In this document: positions 34,201 through 44,902 of the stretch, piece after piece | Position numbering within the stretch: the first letter of the stretch is position 1 | How the letters are laid out: each line of letters opens with the position of its first letter | Assembly: GCA_002104985.1 (NCBI GenBank) | Contig: MCGO01000110.1 | Location: 62,001 to 126,000 of the forward strand | Length of the DNA: 64,000 bases | Reading direction: 5' to 3' | Source: Rhizoclosmatium globosum | Taxonomy: Eukaryota; Chytridiomycota; Chytridiomycetes; Chytridiales; Chytriomycetaceae | Made by a program: the position numbers and the translations under genes | The notes under the pieces: generated by a model | Told to the model about the DNA's origin: nothing | What the model saw: only the letters and a program-made list of their open reading frames with translations | Database searches by the model: none

Positions 34201-35304
34201 TTAAACAGCACTGTATGCACGCTTTCGCACTTGTTGATCCCTATCAATTTCGTAAAACGTACGAGCGGTAGTAGCACTCGCAGCCATTCTCGGCACAAAC
34301 TCCCTCGCAAACGGATTCAATCTCGGTCCCCTAATTCCAGACCCCGAATTTCCCCAAGTTCCGTACAAAGGACTAGTCGCAGTCTGTTGCTGGCGATACT
34401 GAACTCTCTGCTTACTTGCCGCCCATGTACCATACAAAGGACTTCTCGCTGCACCCCAAGCTGGAGACGATGGAGAATACTCTCCACGAGCACGGGCATC
34501 GAACTCTGCAAACTCACGCGCAAATTCAATGTGGTCTGGGATTGGAGGTGGGTGGATACGTGTTCCATCAAGCTCGTTGTATCTGTTTGAGTCGATTTCA
34601 ATGCGATGCGGGAGGAGGATGTCGTCAATGAGGTCGTCCAATTGCGTCGATGGAACAAGAACGAGAGGGTGAGCTCTTGTTCCGTCGAGGTTGTATGTGT
34701 TACGGTCGATAAGGAAGTTTGGTGGAATTTGGGTTAGGGAGGCAAATTGTGTCAAGGCGAACGAGATGGGGGAAGGATAAGACAGCGTTGAAGAAGTGGA
34801 AAAAGTGTTGAAGCTTGTGTCGGTGAAAGTGGGGACACGGCGGGGAGAGATGGCTTGAGATTGTCTTTGTGGTTGTTGTTGTTGTTGGTACACGCTGCGA
34901 ATTGGAGACGATGCTTGTCTTGAGTGTGTTGGAGACTGTCTTTGCGCTGACGATGCCCTGGAGTGTGGAACGGAGACAGATGGTCTCAAAACGTTCGTGT
35001 CGACGTGAATACCTCCGGAAGGGGTGTTGGGAGTATGAGAATTAGATCTTCCTCTGAGTTGAGCAGCGAGGGATCTCTGGGAAAGTGATTGAGGGGCACT
35101 ATTGATTGGAGCAGCATAGTAGGACGAAGAGCTCGTCAATGATTGTGGTGAACGTGGCGCGTAGACACTTGGAGAAGTGGCAGCGTGTTGAGTTCGAGGC
35201 GTAAAATTCGAAGCCAAAGCAGATTGAGGAACCCTTTGAACGTAGGAAGTTCGAGGAGGGGCGACTGGAGTCTGCCTGGATTGCGTATTTGGCGCCACAA
35301 TCAT
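34201..35304 (-). CDS. low-complexity protein with short internal repeats
   Basis: 367 residues, intronless, no recognised domain. The first 190 residues are Ser/Pro/Gln-rich and disordered. Residues about 215-265 hold two copies of a YN(L/E)LDGTR(A/I)HP motif, and SPLYGTW occurs twice (about 300 and 325). The C-terminus is basic. The repeats suggest short linear binding motifs; function unknown. Confidence 0.6.
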   Translation of the reverse strand: MIVAPNTQSRQTPVAPPRTSYVQRVPQSALASNFTPRTQHAATSPSVYAPRSPQSLTSSSSYYAAPINSAPQSLSQRSLAAQLRGRSNSHTPNTPSGGIHVDTNVLRPSVSVPHSRASSAQRQSPTHSRQASSPIRSVYQQQQQPQRQSQAISPRRVPTFTDTSFNTFSTSSTLSYPSPISFALTQFASLTQIPPNFLIDRNTYNLDGTRAHPLVLVPSTQLDDLIDDILLPHRIEIDSNRYNELDGTRIHPPPIPDHIEFAREFAEFDARARGEYSPSSPAWGAARSPLYGTWAASKQRVQYRQQQTATSPLYGTWGNSGSGIRGPRLNPFAREFVPRMAASATTARTFYEIDRDQQVRKRAYSAV

Positions 35305-35609
35305 TGTTGAGAACTTGTACCGAGTAGTCTTTGCTTGGAAGAGATCAGAAGCCTTGGTTTAACTTCTGTATGCAATAAGCTGGCAGGCTAAGTTGATTCT
35401 TGCCAGGCTAACTAGAAGTGAGAGTAGAGGACACTGTGGCTGTAGTTTAAGCTCAAGTTTCTTTGTCTTGATTGAGGCGAACGGGAGACTTTAAACGTCT
35501 TTTTGAGGCGGAGAAAGAAGAAAGGAGGCAAGGAGGCAAGGATATTTTTGGAACGGACGCGAAGAGACAGTCTCCGAATCATCTTCGATTTTCTTCCAAT
35601 ATCACTGTG

Positions 35610-36369
35610 ATGTCAAACCAACCTGAAACACAACAACGCCCACTTTTCGTTGGCAAGGACGATGAAGTGGAAGCGCCATATCCATTGAAACTGAAAGGGA
35701 ATGTTATCAAAGGATTCGGGCGAGGAGGCAAGGAGCTGGGCTTCGCAACTGGTGAGTACCTTCATTGGCAATCACTAGCCTATCTCAAACCAGTATCTTA
35801 ACCTTATCGATTGCAATGCAGCCAATCTACCCGAAGAAGTCTCTCAATACGCTGGACAGTTCCTTGAATCTGGAATCTTGTATGGTTGGGCATCCGTCAA
35901 CTCAAATCCGCTTGTTTACCCCATGGTCATGTCGTTTGGATGGAACCCATACTACAAAAACGAGAAGCGATCGGCGGAAGTGCACATTATGCACAAGTTT
36001 GATGAGGATTTCTATGATAAGGAGCTGCGAGTCATTGTTGCGGGGTTCATTCGAGACGAACGAACCTACCCTTCTCTTGGTACGTTCGATATTTGCATTT
36101 ATTATCGACTGGATGGGACGGGGATGTTTTGTGAACCAAATGTGGATGAAGTCCTACTGAGATGACGTCGCTGTAATTTCTAATCAGCTCCATTGCAAAT
36201 CAATACGTGATCGTCGCAGCTCTCACATCTTGCTCTTGAGTTCTAACCGGTTTATACAGATGCATTAATCGACGATATCAACTTTGACATTAAGGTTGCA
36301 AACAACTGCCTTGCCAGACCAGCTTACAATGCATTGAAAGACGATCCATTTTTGAAGCCATCTCAATAA
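35610..36369 (+). CDS. FMN1: riboflavin kinase (FMN1 type)
   Basis: Exons 35610-35751, 35822-36079 and 36260-36369 join to 169 residues, the usual size of the monofunctional eukaryotic enzyme. Key motifs: LKGNVIKGFGRGGKELGFATANLP (shown in parts across the first splice: GFGRGGKELG, then ANLPEE), GILYGWASV, MVMSFGWNPYYKNEKRSAEV and HIMHKFDEDFYDKEL. It phosphorylates riboflavin with ATP to FMN. The second intron is long for this region (180 nt). The chosen ATG (35610) precedes a short leader MSNQPETQQ; the upstream frame has no ATG. Confidence 0.92.
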
Positions 36370-36424
36370 ACTTATCAAAGTACAATTCACTTTATTCAAA
36401 TCTGAATAACAAAACAACGAAAAC

Positions 36425-38270
36425 TTAAGCAGCAACCTCCTTCTTCTTCACAAGCAACTTTCTTGGAACCTTAGGAATAGTAATCAAGGAAGTGTAATCT
36501 GGCTCAGGGAACCATTGCTTTCCAGTCTTAGGATCAGTTCCCAGCCTGTGAGCGTATTCACGGATAAACAAAGCAATGATGGTCTTGTTTTGGATGAATG
36601 CAAAGGCCTCTCCAATACATCTGTGACGACCAGCACCGAATGGCAAGAACAAAGACCTGGCACTCTTTTGAGCAATATCAACACCGTTGATCGTCCACTC
36701 TCCTGATCCCTCATCACTTCCCATGTGTCTCAATGGATCAAACTTGTATGGCTCTGGGAACTTGGACTCTGTCAAGTGAGAGACTTGTGGAGCAGCACAG
36801 ACAAAGTTACCCTTTGGAATAGTCATACCCTTGAATTCAACGTCGTTTTCAACGAGACGCATGATGGTGTGGATTGGAGCGTGGAGACGAAGGGTCTCCT
36901 TCATTACGCAGTCCATGAGAGAAAGTTGTCTGAGAGTTTCGTAGGTGAGGTCTGGGAGGAGGTGGGCTGGAGTGTCTGGCTTTCCAGTGAGAACCATACT
37001 TTGCTCCTTGAGCAGGTCGGCACTATTACATAATGTCAACTTTTCTATCTAAGCAAAGCTGTAACGCTTACATGACATCTGGGCGACGAGCCAACTCAAA
37101 CAACATCCAGGAAGAAGTGGTAGAAGAAGTGTGCTGACCTCCAAGCAAAAGAGCAATCATCAAGTGGGCAATAGCGTCGTCAGAAGGTCTAGATCCATCC
37201 TTGTACTCAGCCTTCATCAATCCGTTCAAAACATCCAAAGTCTCGGTATCGTTCTCAGCCTTACGCTTCTTGATGATGGATTTGAACAAGTCAGTCATTT
37301 CCTTGTTGGCACGGTCGCGAGCAAAGAAAGCGGGAAGTGGAAGCCATTTGAAGAAGACGTTGATTGGGGCAAATCCAGCATCGAGGTCGTGGTACAACTT
37401 GGTGACTACAAATTTGTTTGGAGAGGGGGCCAAGTATGAATCATAGTGAGTTAGTTGGGTGCTGTCAATATGTGGTGTGACAATTGAAAAAGAGGGGGGC
37501 CAGAGAACGCACCATTTCCAACACGGAAGCCGTCACGGATTTCCTTGCCCATCAAACAGTGAGAAGCAGTACGAATAGTAAGCTGGGACATGGCCTCAAA
37601 AGTCTCCATTTCAATCTCCTTTCCAGCTGGAACGTTTTTGAACACAGAGTCCATGTAGTCCTTCACTTCAGCGGTAATAATTGGCACGTAGGTCTTGAAA
37701 GCAGCAGTAGAAAGAGCATCCTTCACAAACTTCTTCTGTTCCATGAAAAGAGCATTTGGAACGTCGTAAACAACTTCCTTTCCAAACACTGGAACGGTAA
37801 GAGTCTCGTACGCGCCTTCAGCGCTGGCATCCTTCAGCTTCACGTTGAAGAGGAAGTGGTTTCCGTCGGCACCAAGAGTCACAGTCATGTGACGACCGAG
37901 CATAAGGAAGGTGAAGCAGTCTCCGTAGGTCTTTTGGCACTTTTGGAGGAACTTGACAGGATCAATTCCGTACTCGATTGTGTTTCCAAGGAAGGGAATG
38001 GTGTATTTGACCATTGGGGGTTGGTTCTATGTACATACGAGGTGGTGGGGGGTATTATGATCAGATGTTTGCTGGCGGAGTGAGTGTCAGAGTGAGTCAA
38101 CGTACCTTCGCAGTTGATCTTGGGGAAGAGAAGAGCGAGAAGAACACTGCGACAACAACGACAGCAATAGCAGAGGCTGCAATAGCTGGCAGATTGTTAT
38201 CGCGGTTCTCCTCAAGCCAGGCAGTAACCTGCTCAATGGTGGTTGTAATAGCCGAATCAATGACACCCAT
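36425..38270 (-). CDS. ERG11: sterol 14-alpha-demethylase, cytochrome P450 CYP51
   Basis: Exons 38270-38106, 38026-37513, 37405-37072 and 37022-36425 join to 536 residues. An ER membrane anchor (AIAASAIAVVVVAVFFSLF) is followed by a proline-rich turn and PFLGNTIEYG. CYP51 landmarks: LYHDLDAGFAPINVFF, the I-helix GGQHTSSTTSSW, the ExxR in MKETLRLHAPIH, and the heme loop FGAGRHRCIGE. It removes the 14-alpha methyl of lanosterol/eburicol in sterol synthesis and is the azole target. The gene is divergent from HMG-CoA synthase with a 257-bp shared promoter. Confidence 0.95.
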
Positions 38271-38361
38271 CGCTGTTTAAGTTCTTGTTGTTTGGAGATT
38301 GGTTTTCTTTTGGACACAGGAACTTGTCTTATTTGTTTTTTTGAGACATGGCACGATACTG

Positions 38362-38398
38362 GAAAATCGGACGACCCCTTTCAGAAAATCGAACCACC
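38362..38398 (+). promoter_or_regulatory. direct repeat pair in the CYP51/HMG-CoA synthase divergent promoter
   Basis: GAAAATCGGACGACC (38362-38376) and GAAAATCGAACCACC (38384-38398) match at 13 of 15 bases and are spaced 22 bp, about two helical turns. They lie near the middle of the 257-bp region between the start codons. A role as paired activator sites for sterol/mevalonate control is inference; they are not a textbook SREBP or Upc2 site. Confidence 0.4.
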
Positions 38399-38527
38399 TC
38401 AAAAAAGAACTACAAAAGGGCAAATACCCCTCTTCCTTTCCCTCTGATAAGATCTTTTACAACTGGTTCGTACCTCCGTAGCTTACACTGCTGCGTGGTA
38501 TATCTGACCCATCTTTCCTCCAGCACA

Positions 38528-40165
38528 ATGGCCTCCAGCAACCCTCTCAACGTCGGTATTCATGCCGCGGAAATCTACATTCCAAAGAAGGTGAGCTTAA
38601 TTGACCTGCCCCCCCAAAAACCTTGCTAAAGACGTATACCTATCCATCTAGTTTGTGAACCAGACTGAACTTGGTGAGTTCACATTGTTGAGCAATGATT
38701 GGTTTCAAACTGGTTTCTGATCCCTTCTGGTTGCAGAGACCTTCGATGGCGCCTCCGCTGGAAAGTACACCATTGGTCTTGGGCAGCTTAACATGTCTGT
38801 GTGCGATGACCGTGAAGATATCAACTCTATCTGCTTGACTGGTGCGTCTCTCTCTCCTTGTCAACCAAGTTTCTGCAAACAAACCCTAATCATCGTTATC
38901 TCTAGCTGTCAACAACCTGTTGGAGAAGTATGAAATCGACCCAGCTACTATCGGCTTCCTTGAGGTGGGAACTGAGACTATTATCGACAAGTCCAAGTCT
39001 GTCAAGTCTGTGTTGATGCAGCTTTTTGCGGCTTCTGGAAACCACAACATTGAAGGTATTGACTGCAAGAATGCTTGTTACGGTGGAACGAACGCTCTCT
39101 TTGCTGCTGTCAACTGGGTAAGCTTTACAATCAATCCTTTTCATTTGTTTGTCAAATTTACTGATAATCTGAATAGCTTGAGTCTGGATACGTTGAGGAG
39201 GGCAAGGAATGGGCTATTGTCGTTGCCGCTGACATCGCTGTGTACAAGAGCGGAGGTGCCCGCCCAACCGGTGGTGCTGGTGCCATTGCCATCCTCCTCG
39301 GTCGCAATGCTCCAATCGTCTTTGACCGTGGACTCCGTTCCACCTTCATGGACCACGCCTGGACTTTTACAAGCCAGACCTCCACTCCGAGTACCCTGAA
39401 GTCGACGGCCCACTTTCCAACATGTGCTACATCAAGGCTATCGACAAGTGTTACGAAGGGTACTTGGACCGTGTCAACAAGCTCGAAAACCGTAAGGCCA
39501 ACATGAGCGTTGCCGACTACTACCTCTTCCACTGCCCATACTCAAAGCTTGTCCAAAAGTCGTTTGGTCGTCTCGCGTTCAACGACTACTTGCGCAACAC
39601 TGCTACTTTTGAAGTTCCAGAGTCTATCAAGGAGCACCCTAACTTGACCCGTGAGTCTACTTACGTGGACAAGAACGTTGAGAAGGCGTTCATGGATGTT
39701 GTTAAGGCTGAGCAGAAGGCTAAGGTTGACCCTGGACTTCTTGCCTCCCGCAACTGTGGAAACATGTACTGCGGTTCCCTCTACTCTGGACTTTGTTCAT
39801 TGCTCAGTGAGACCCCAGCTGAGACACTCGCAGGAAAGCGTGTTGTCCTCTTCTCCTACGGATCCGGTCTCTCTTCCTCCATGTTCTCTTTCACTGTCCA
39901 AACTGATGATGCTGCCAAGGCTGCCTTGAACCGTATCAGCGCCGCTCTTCGTGTTGCTGACCGTCTTGCTGCCCGAACCAAGATTGAGCCAAAGGTCTAC
40001 GATGAAATCATGGCTCTTCGACAAAGTGTGCACAATGCTAAGGAATACACACCAATCAGCTCTACAAAAGACATGTTTCCAGGAACATGGTACCTTGTTG
40101 ACATTGATGGTATGTTCCGTCGTACATACAAGCGGGCATTCCCAAACGGAGAGGAGCAATTGTAA
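38528..40165 (+). CDS. ERG13: hydroxymethylglutaryl-CoA synthase, frame broken by one missing base
   Basis: Exons 38528-38590, 38652-38673, 38737-38841, 38906-39117 and 39177-40165. The protein (about 463 residues if the frame were whole) has [14 protein letters not shown], the catalytic Cys in [29 protein letters not shown] and [11 protein letters not shown]. It condenses acetoacetyl-CoA and acetyl-CoA to HMG-CoA in the mevalonate pathway. At about 39360 the frame loses one base: the sense [21 protein letters not shown] changes frame exactly at CACGCCTGGAC. No splice signals are there, so it is either a sequencing error or a real lesion. Confidence 0.9.
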
Positions 40166-40544
40166 TTGGCCTCTTTTCTAGACCATGGCCATTCTTCATT
40201 TTACATTTGTTTTGTTGCCTTCTTTTTTCATACCTGTGTTTGTACTATTTACTTTGGTTTTACTAGTAATTGAATAGAAACCAATTCTCTTTCATATCTC
40301 TCGTCTTGCCTTCATTGATTGTGGGATTGTATGTTGCCGCTGCAGGTTACCCAACAAGTGACTCTCCACTCGTTTAGTTCGTTATATCGATTCATTACGT
40401 TGTCGAACATGTAAATGGATACGTTAAGTTCAAATCGATGTCGAGGTCGAACTTGAAGGTGGTTGGATGCAGTTGAACAACAAGAGCTTTATGAATGTGT
40501 ACTTGAAGGGGGGAATATTAGATGCTATACAAACAGAGAGGTGG
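40166..40544. other. convergent 3' flanks, no gene seen
   Basis: 3' regions of HMG-CoA synthase and calmodulin; T-rich downstream of the synthase stop. No coding frame or RNA gene seen. Confidence 0.5.
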
Positions 40545-40991
40545 CTACTTTGACATCATGGACAGGAACTCGATGTAGTCTATCTGGCCGTCGCCATTCG
40601 CATCGTTTTCCCTGATCATCGCCTCAATCTCTGCCTCGGTCAGCTTCTCGCCGAGGTTCGCCATGACATGGCGCAGCTCGTCCGCCGAGATGAAACCGTT
40701 CCCGTCCTCGTCAAAGACCTTGAACGCGGACTTGAGTTCCTCCTCCGAATCCGAATCCTTCAGCTTTCGGGCCATGAGTCTCAGGAACTCGTCGAATTCG
40801 ATTGTTCCGTTTCTGTCTTCGTCGACTTCGTTCATCAGGTCTTTTAGTTCGGCGTCCGTTGGGTGCTGCCCGAGCGACCGCAGCACCGTCCCGAGCTCGA
40901 TGGCCGTGATTCGCCCGTCGCCGTCCTTGTCAAAGAGCCCGAATGCCTCCTTGAACTCGCGCACTTGTTGCTCAGTGAATGTGTCGGCCAT
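40545..40991 (-). CDS. CMD1: calmodulin
   Basis: 148 residues, intronless, the canonical calmodulin length. All four EF-hand loops have full ligand sets: [36 protein letters not shown] and [12 protein letters not shown]. The linker [16 protein letters not shown] is typical. Calcium-dependent regulator of kinases, calcineurin and cytoskeleton. The base composition is much more GC-rich at third positions than the neighbours, consistent with strong codon bias. Confidence 0.9.
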   Translation of the reverse strand: MADTFTEQQVREFKEAFGLFDKDGDGRITAIELGTVLRSLGQHPTDAELKDLMNEVDEDRNGTIEFDEFLRLMARKLKDSDSEEELKSAFKVFDEDGNGFISADELRHVMANLGEKLTEAEIEAMIRENDANGDGQIDYIEFLSMMSK

Positions 40992-41762
40992 TGGTGGAGT
41001 TGATTGGGTGGGTTGCGAAGTTGCGTTTGATGGATGCTTTTCAACCTGTGTCTTTGCGTCAAAACAAAAAAGGATGATTGGTCATGGCATTGCTTGTCGA
41101 AAAGACCCGACATCAACTCGCTGAGTTCCTCCTCTTCATCACACTATCTTGTTTTCTTAAGAAATGGTGATTGTTGATTGGTGATGCAGCAGCGATTTCG
41201 GGGTTGGGGGCACTGGCTGGCCGCCTCCAAAAAATTACGCCAAGGAATGCAACGATTTAGAAACACTATATCACAGAATGAATTCTAGCTTGTATTCTTG
41301 AGAATTAGGGAACGGGTGTAATGTTCGACTCGATGGCGCCAGAGGTGAAACAAGGGGGGCCGGAACAAACCAGATAAGGGGTTATGACCTGCATTCGCAA
41401 CGTAGTTGTATGCATCCTTTGCTATTTCATTAGAGTATCGTAAGGAAGGGAATGGGAGGGGCTATTTTTGGAAAAAGAAATTGGTTTCGCCCACAGCCTC
41501 CAACTGCTGTCAAACGGCACGATAGCGCTCAATGCTGACGGAATTGGTTTGAGGGTAATGACCGGAAGTCGGTACGGAACAGGGGGCTGGATGCATTTGT
41601 CATGATTGGGTATTGGTATTGGTATTGGTCATCAGATAGCAGTTCATATCGTTGTGTTTTTATTTAGTTGGGAGCACACAAAGACATTCAGAGGTTCAGA
41701 ATTCGCCAGAGTACAGTGAAGAAACAGAAAAGAGAATGAAGTAGAAGACAGGGTCAGATAGT
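40992..41762. other. intergenic, no gene seen
   Basis: About 770 bp between the two calmodulin-type genes. It includes a small TATTGG direct repeat near 41605-41625 (CCAAT-box sense on the minus strand). No coding frame of note. Confidence 0.5.
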
Positions 41763-42218
41763 TTAGTGCTTTGGTGGGTGCATCATCTTAGCAAACTCCT
41801 CGTAGTTGAGCTTGCCGTCACCGTCGACATCGCACTCACGGATAACCTCGGCAATCTCCTCATCGGACAAGTTGTCACCCTGCTGGGCAAGGGTGAACTT
41901 GAGCTCGTCGTTTGTAATGAAACCATCACCGTTCTTGTCGAAGATCTTGAAGGCCTCCTTCATTTCCTCCTCGGCCTGAATGTCGCGGAAGTTGCGGCCA
42001 GCAAGAGCCATGAACGCAGCGAAGGAGACAGATCCCTTTCCGTCAGTGTCAGCCTCGGCGATCCAGGCAGCAACCTCGGAGTCAGAGAGGGTGATACCGA
42101 GGGACTTGAGGGCAGCTGAAAGGTCCCGGGAGTTGATGACGTTGTCGTGGTCGCGGTCGAAGGAGGCGAACGCAATCTTGAACTCCTCAACTTGCTCTTC
42201 AGTCAATTGGCTAGCCAT
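41763..42218 (-). CDS. calmodulin-like EF-hand protein
   Basis: 151 residues, same architecture as the neighbour but divergent. Loop 1 (DRDHDNVINSRD) ends in Asp instead of Glu, and loop 2 (DTDGKGSVSFAA) lacks the final acidic ligand, so only loops 3 and 4 (DKNGDGFITNDE, DVDGDGKLNYEE) look fully competent. The C-terminus HPPKH is unusual. Probably a calcium sensor with a specialised N-lobe; the partner is unknown. An older tandem duplication with the calmodulin gene is likely. Confidence 0.88.
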   Translation of the reverse strand: MASQLTEEQVEEFKIAFASFDRDHDNVINSRDLSAALKSLGITLSDSEVAAWIAEADTDGKGSVSFAAFMALAGRNFRDIQAEEEMKEAFKIFDKNGDGFITNDELKFTLAQQGDNLSDEEIAEVIRECDVDGDGKLNYEEFAKMMHPPKH

Positions 42219-43079
42219 GGTTGAATGTGGTTGTTGGTTGTTTTTTGGGGGCTGTTTTTTTCACTCTCTGAACAAAAATAGAAAATTTGCGTCTAGCCTT
42301 CCTTGCGTGCTGTTTGAACCCCCCCGTTCGGAAAAAAGTTGTCGTTTCGCGTGCCCTGCACTGTATTCCCGCCCGTCAACGACGACCCAAGCGCGTGCCT
42401 TGTGATCGGGTTCAACTACCAGCTACCAGGCTCCTTGCTGCCTCTTCCGGTTGCATTCAAGCTTATCTGGCGGACGATAAGCTGATGTTTCTGTGTCTGA
42501 GACGCCTACCGTATTTTTGGAACGACAAATAAACGGAAACTGTATATTCTGCACGCATCTTTATTTACAAAGCGTTCCGAATAACTAGGAAAATCAATTA
42601 GTTTTCTAATTACTCATGAAACATAATCTGCTTTTAAGAGGGTCTCTGTTTCAGTTTACTTCCTGAAATTCGTTTCATAGCACATATATTCCTTCTTGTT
42701 TACTCAACAGGAATGAGAAATGAAAATTACACAAGCCTCCAACCATTACAAATGGTTTGTCTTGGAATCTTACAAATGATCAGATAACAGATAATAAATA
42801 AAGAAGTCTTACAAATCAAAGAAATAAGGAGAAGTCGCGCAACCAACACGCTGAGTAAGACGCAATCGGGGGCTGATTTGGAGTGGCGGAAGTGGTTGAC
42901 AAATCAGATTACCACTTGGGAATCACAATCAACATTGAACTTCAGCCAACTCAAAAAGACACTTTGATCCATGTCCATCCTTTCTACTTCCGCAGCAGCA
43001 ACTGCAGGCATGGATCAGACAACACATTTCTTCCCACCTTCCCCAATTTGTTACAGCAAAACCAACCAACAACCATCCA
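42219..43079. other. intergenic, no gene seen
   Basis: Divergent promoter region of the calmodulin-like and GST-hemerythrin genes. A frame at 42883-43152 overlaps the next gene out of frame and lacks support. Confidence 0.5.
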
Positions 43080-44738
43080 ATGCCCGAAGTCGCCGCACCC
43101 CGCGGATTCAACAAGTTCAAACTCTCTGTCAAAACATCGCTCGACAATTTGAAGGCGAAGCTGGCCAAGAAGAAGGCCTCGCCTGCCACGCCGGTTCCAG
43201 TTCAAACTCCGAACCCGGTTATCAATCAGGCCCAAACCACCGATGCGCCACAAGTCGCCGCCGCCGCTGAACCATCTGCGATCACTCCAGTTAAAATTGT
43301 GATCTCTGAGCCAAGTGCCAGTGCGGCAACTGGATCTGTTCCAACTGGAACATACAACTTGTACTCACGCGGTTTCTGTCTATTCACTCAACAAGTCCGC
43401 ATCGCTCTTGCTTTCAAGGGCGCTGAATTCACCTTCACAAAGTTGGCTCCTAACCAGCCTCTCCCAGAATGGTGGGCTGAGGCTTCCCCAGATAACTCAG
43501 TTCCAGGTTTGAGTGTAACAGAAATGATCCACACCCTTCTTAACCATTCCTTTTTTGGCGCAGTTCTCCAATTCCCAGACGGATCTTTCTCAAACAGCTC
43601 TGTCGGTATTATTGAACGCTTGGAAGCTGATATCCCGCAGCCAAGCTTGTATCCATCCACTGCTGCGGACTCAAAGCAGTGGTCCCAGACCTTACGTCAA
43701 GAACTCTACCCGGCCTTCAACAAGGTTCTCATGGGTACAAATCTAACCGTGCAGTCCGAGTTCCGTCCAAAGTTGACAGCCGTCATTGAAAAGATTGTTG
43801 ACCAACTAAACGCCCGCACCGAAGGCCCATATTTCCTCGGAAAAGACTTTTCAATCGCAGACCTCGTCCTCGCTCCAATCATGCAACGTCTCTCCCTCGC
43901 CACCTTCTTCAGAAACATTGAATTCACATCCGATCCCGTTCTTGCTTCGTACATTGACATCCTCAACGAAACGCCAGCCGTGAAGGCCGTCGCGTACAAC
44001 CCGGACGAGATGAAAAAGTTCTTTGTGGCGGCGATTCCAAAGATGAAGCCTTTGTCGCTGGGGAAGTTGCAACACAATGCGATTCGGTTCCACTTTGATA
44101 AGTGTATTCTTGCGGCAACGAACTTGAACCACGGGTTTGTGGAGGATGCGGCTGTGACTGCGGAAGGGTTGAAGAAGCGGTTCAAGACTTTGTTGGTGCT
44201 TGTGCACAAGCATAGTCATTTCGAGGATTCCTTGGTGTACCCTGCTATTGAGACGTTGAAGCCTGGGTCCACTGCACGTGCCAGTGAGGAACATGTTCGT
44301 GACGGCAAGATGTTGGCTTCTTTCGAAGTGGCCTTGAATGCAGCTCTGGATCGTATCATTAAGGGTGACAAAAAGTTTGCTCGGTCGAGTGACTTCAAGG
44401 GTGTTGTGGAAAAGATGAGAGACGTTTGGATCACGGAGAAGTTGCACATGGCTGGAGAGGAGGATGTTTTGTTTGAGATTTCACAGCAATTGTCGAATGA
44501 GAAGCAGGAGGAACTTGTGTACAACATCTACATTAAGACTTTCAAGGCTGACAACGAGGAGCTCTTGCCGTTTATTATTGAGGGACTTTCTCCACAGGAC
44601 AGAATGCAGTATATGTACAACTTGGAGAAGTCGATTGGCGCTTCCAACTGGATGGATTGCAAGTCCCTCCTCTCCAAGAAGATGGCCTTGCCTGACTGGA
44701 TCGACTTGACTTACCGTTTGCCAGCCTTGGCTTTGTAA
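43080..44738 (+). CDS. GST-like / hemerythrin fusion protein (copy 1)
   Basis: Exons 43080-43506 and 43564-44738; the 57-nt intron is a multiple of three, so it can be read through. 533 residues. A basic Ala/Pro leader of about 85 residues is followed by a GST N-terminal fold (YNLYSRGFCLFTQQVRIALA, then VLQFPDGSFSNSS) and the alpha-helical half (YFLGKDFSIADLVLAPI). From about residue 330 a hemerythrin HHE region carries the ligand pattern HFDK, HKHSHFEDSLVYP, EEHVRDGKML and HMAGEEDVLF. It may sense or buffer iron, oxygen or NO using thiol chemistry; this is inference. The paralogue is at 57549-59130. Confidence 0.85.
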   Translation: MPEVAAPRGFNKFKLSVKTSLDNLKAKLAKKKASPATPVPVQTPNPVINQAQTTDAPQVAAAAEPSAITPVKIVISEPSASAATGSVPTGTYNLYSRGFCLFTQQVRIALAFKGAEFTFTKLAPNQPLPEWWAEASPDNSVPGLSVTEMIHTLLNHSFFGAVLQFPDGSFSNSSVGIIERLEADIPQPSLYPSTAADSKQWSQTLRQELYPAFNKVLMGTNLTVQSEFRPKLTAVIEKIVDQLNARTEGPYFLGKDFSIADLVLAPIMQRLSLATFFRNIEFTSDPVLASYIDILNETPAVKAVAYNPDEMKKFFVAAIPKMKPLSLGKLQHNAIRFHFDKCILAATNLNHGFVEDAAVTAEGLKKRFKTLLVLVHKHSHFEDSLVYPAIETLKPGSTARASEEHVRDGKMLASFEVALNAALDRIIKGDKKFARSSDFKGVVEKMRDVWITEKLHMAGEEDVLFEISQQLSNEKQEELVYNIYIKTFKADNEELLPFIIEGLSPQDRMQYMYNLEKSIGASNWMDCKSLLSKKMALPDWIDLTYRLPALAL

Positions 44739-44902
44739 ACAGTTGTCGATCGATGTCCTATTCTTGTTTTTTGTTTATTTTGCGTTGTTTCTTAGGTGTT
44801 GTGTTTCTTTTTCAGTTCTCGTATTCCTTTCCGAACATTGAACAACAATAAGATTACTTTATTACATATACAACAGCATAAGTACACTATAAATTATCAG
44901 AA

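Noticed and set aside
42883..43270. short plus-strand frames before the GST-hemerythrin start
   Set aside because: Out of frame with the gene and without domains; leader region only.
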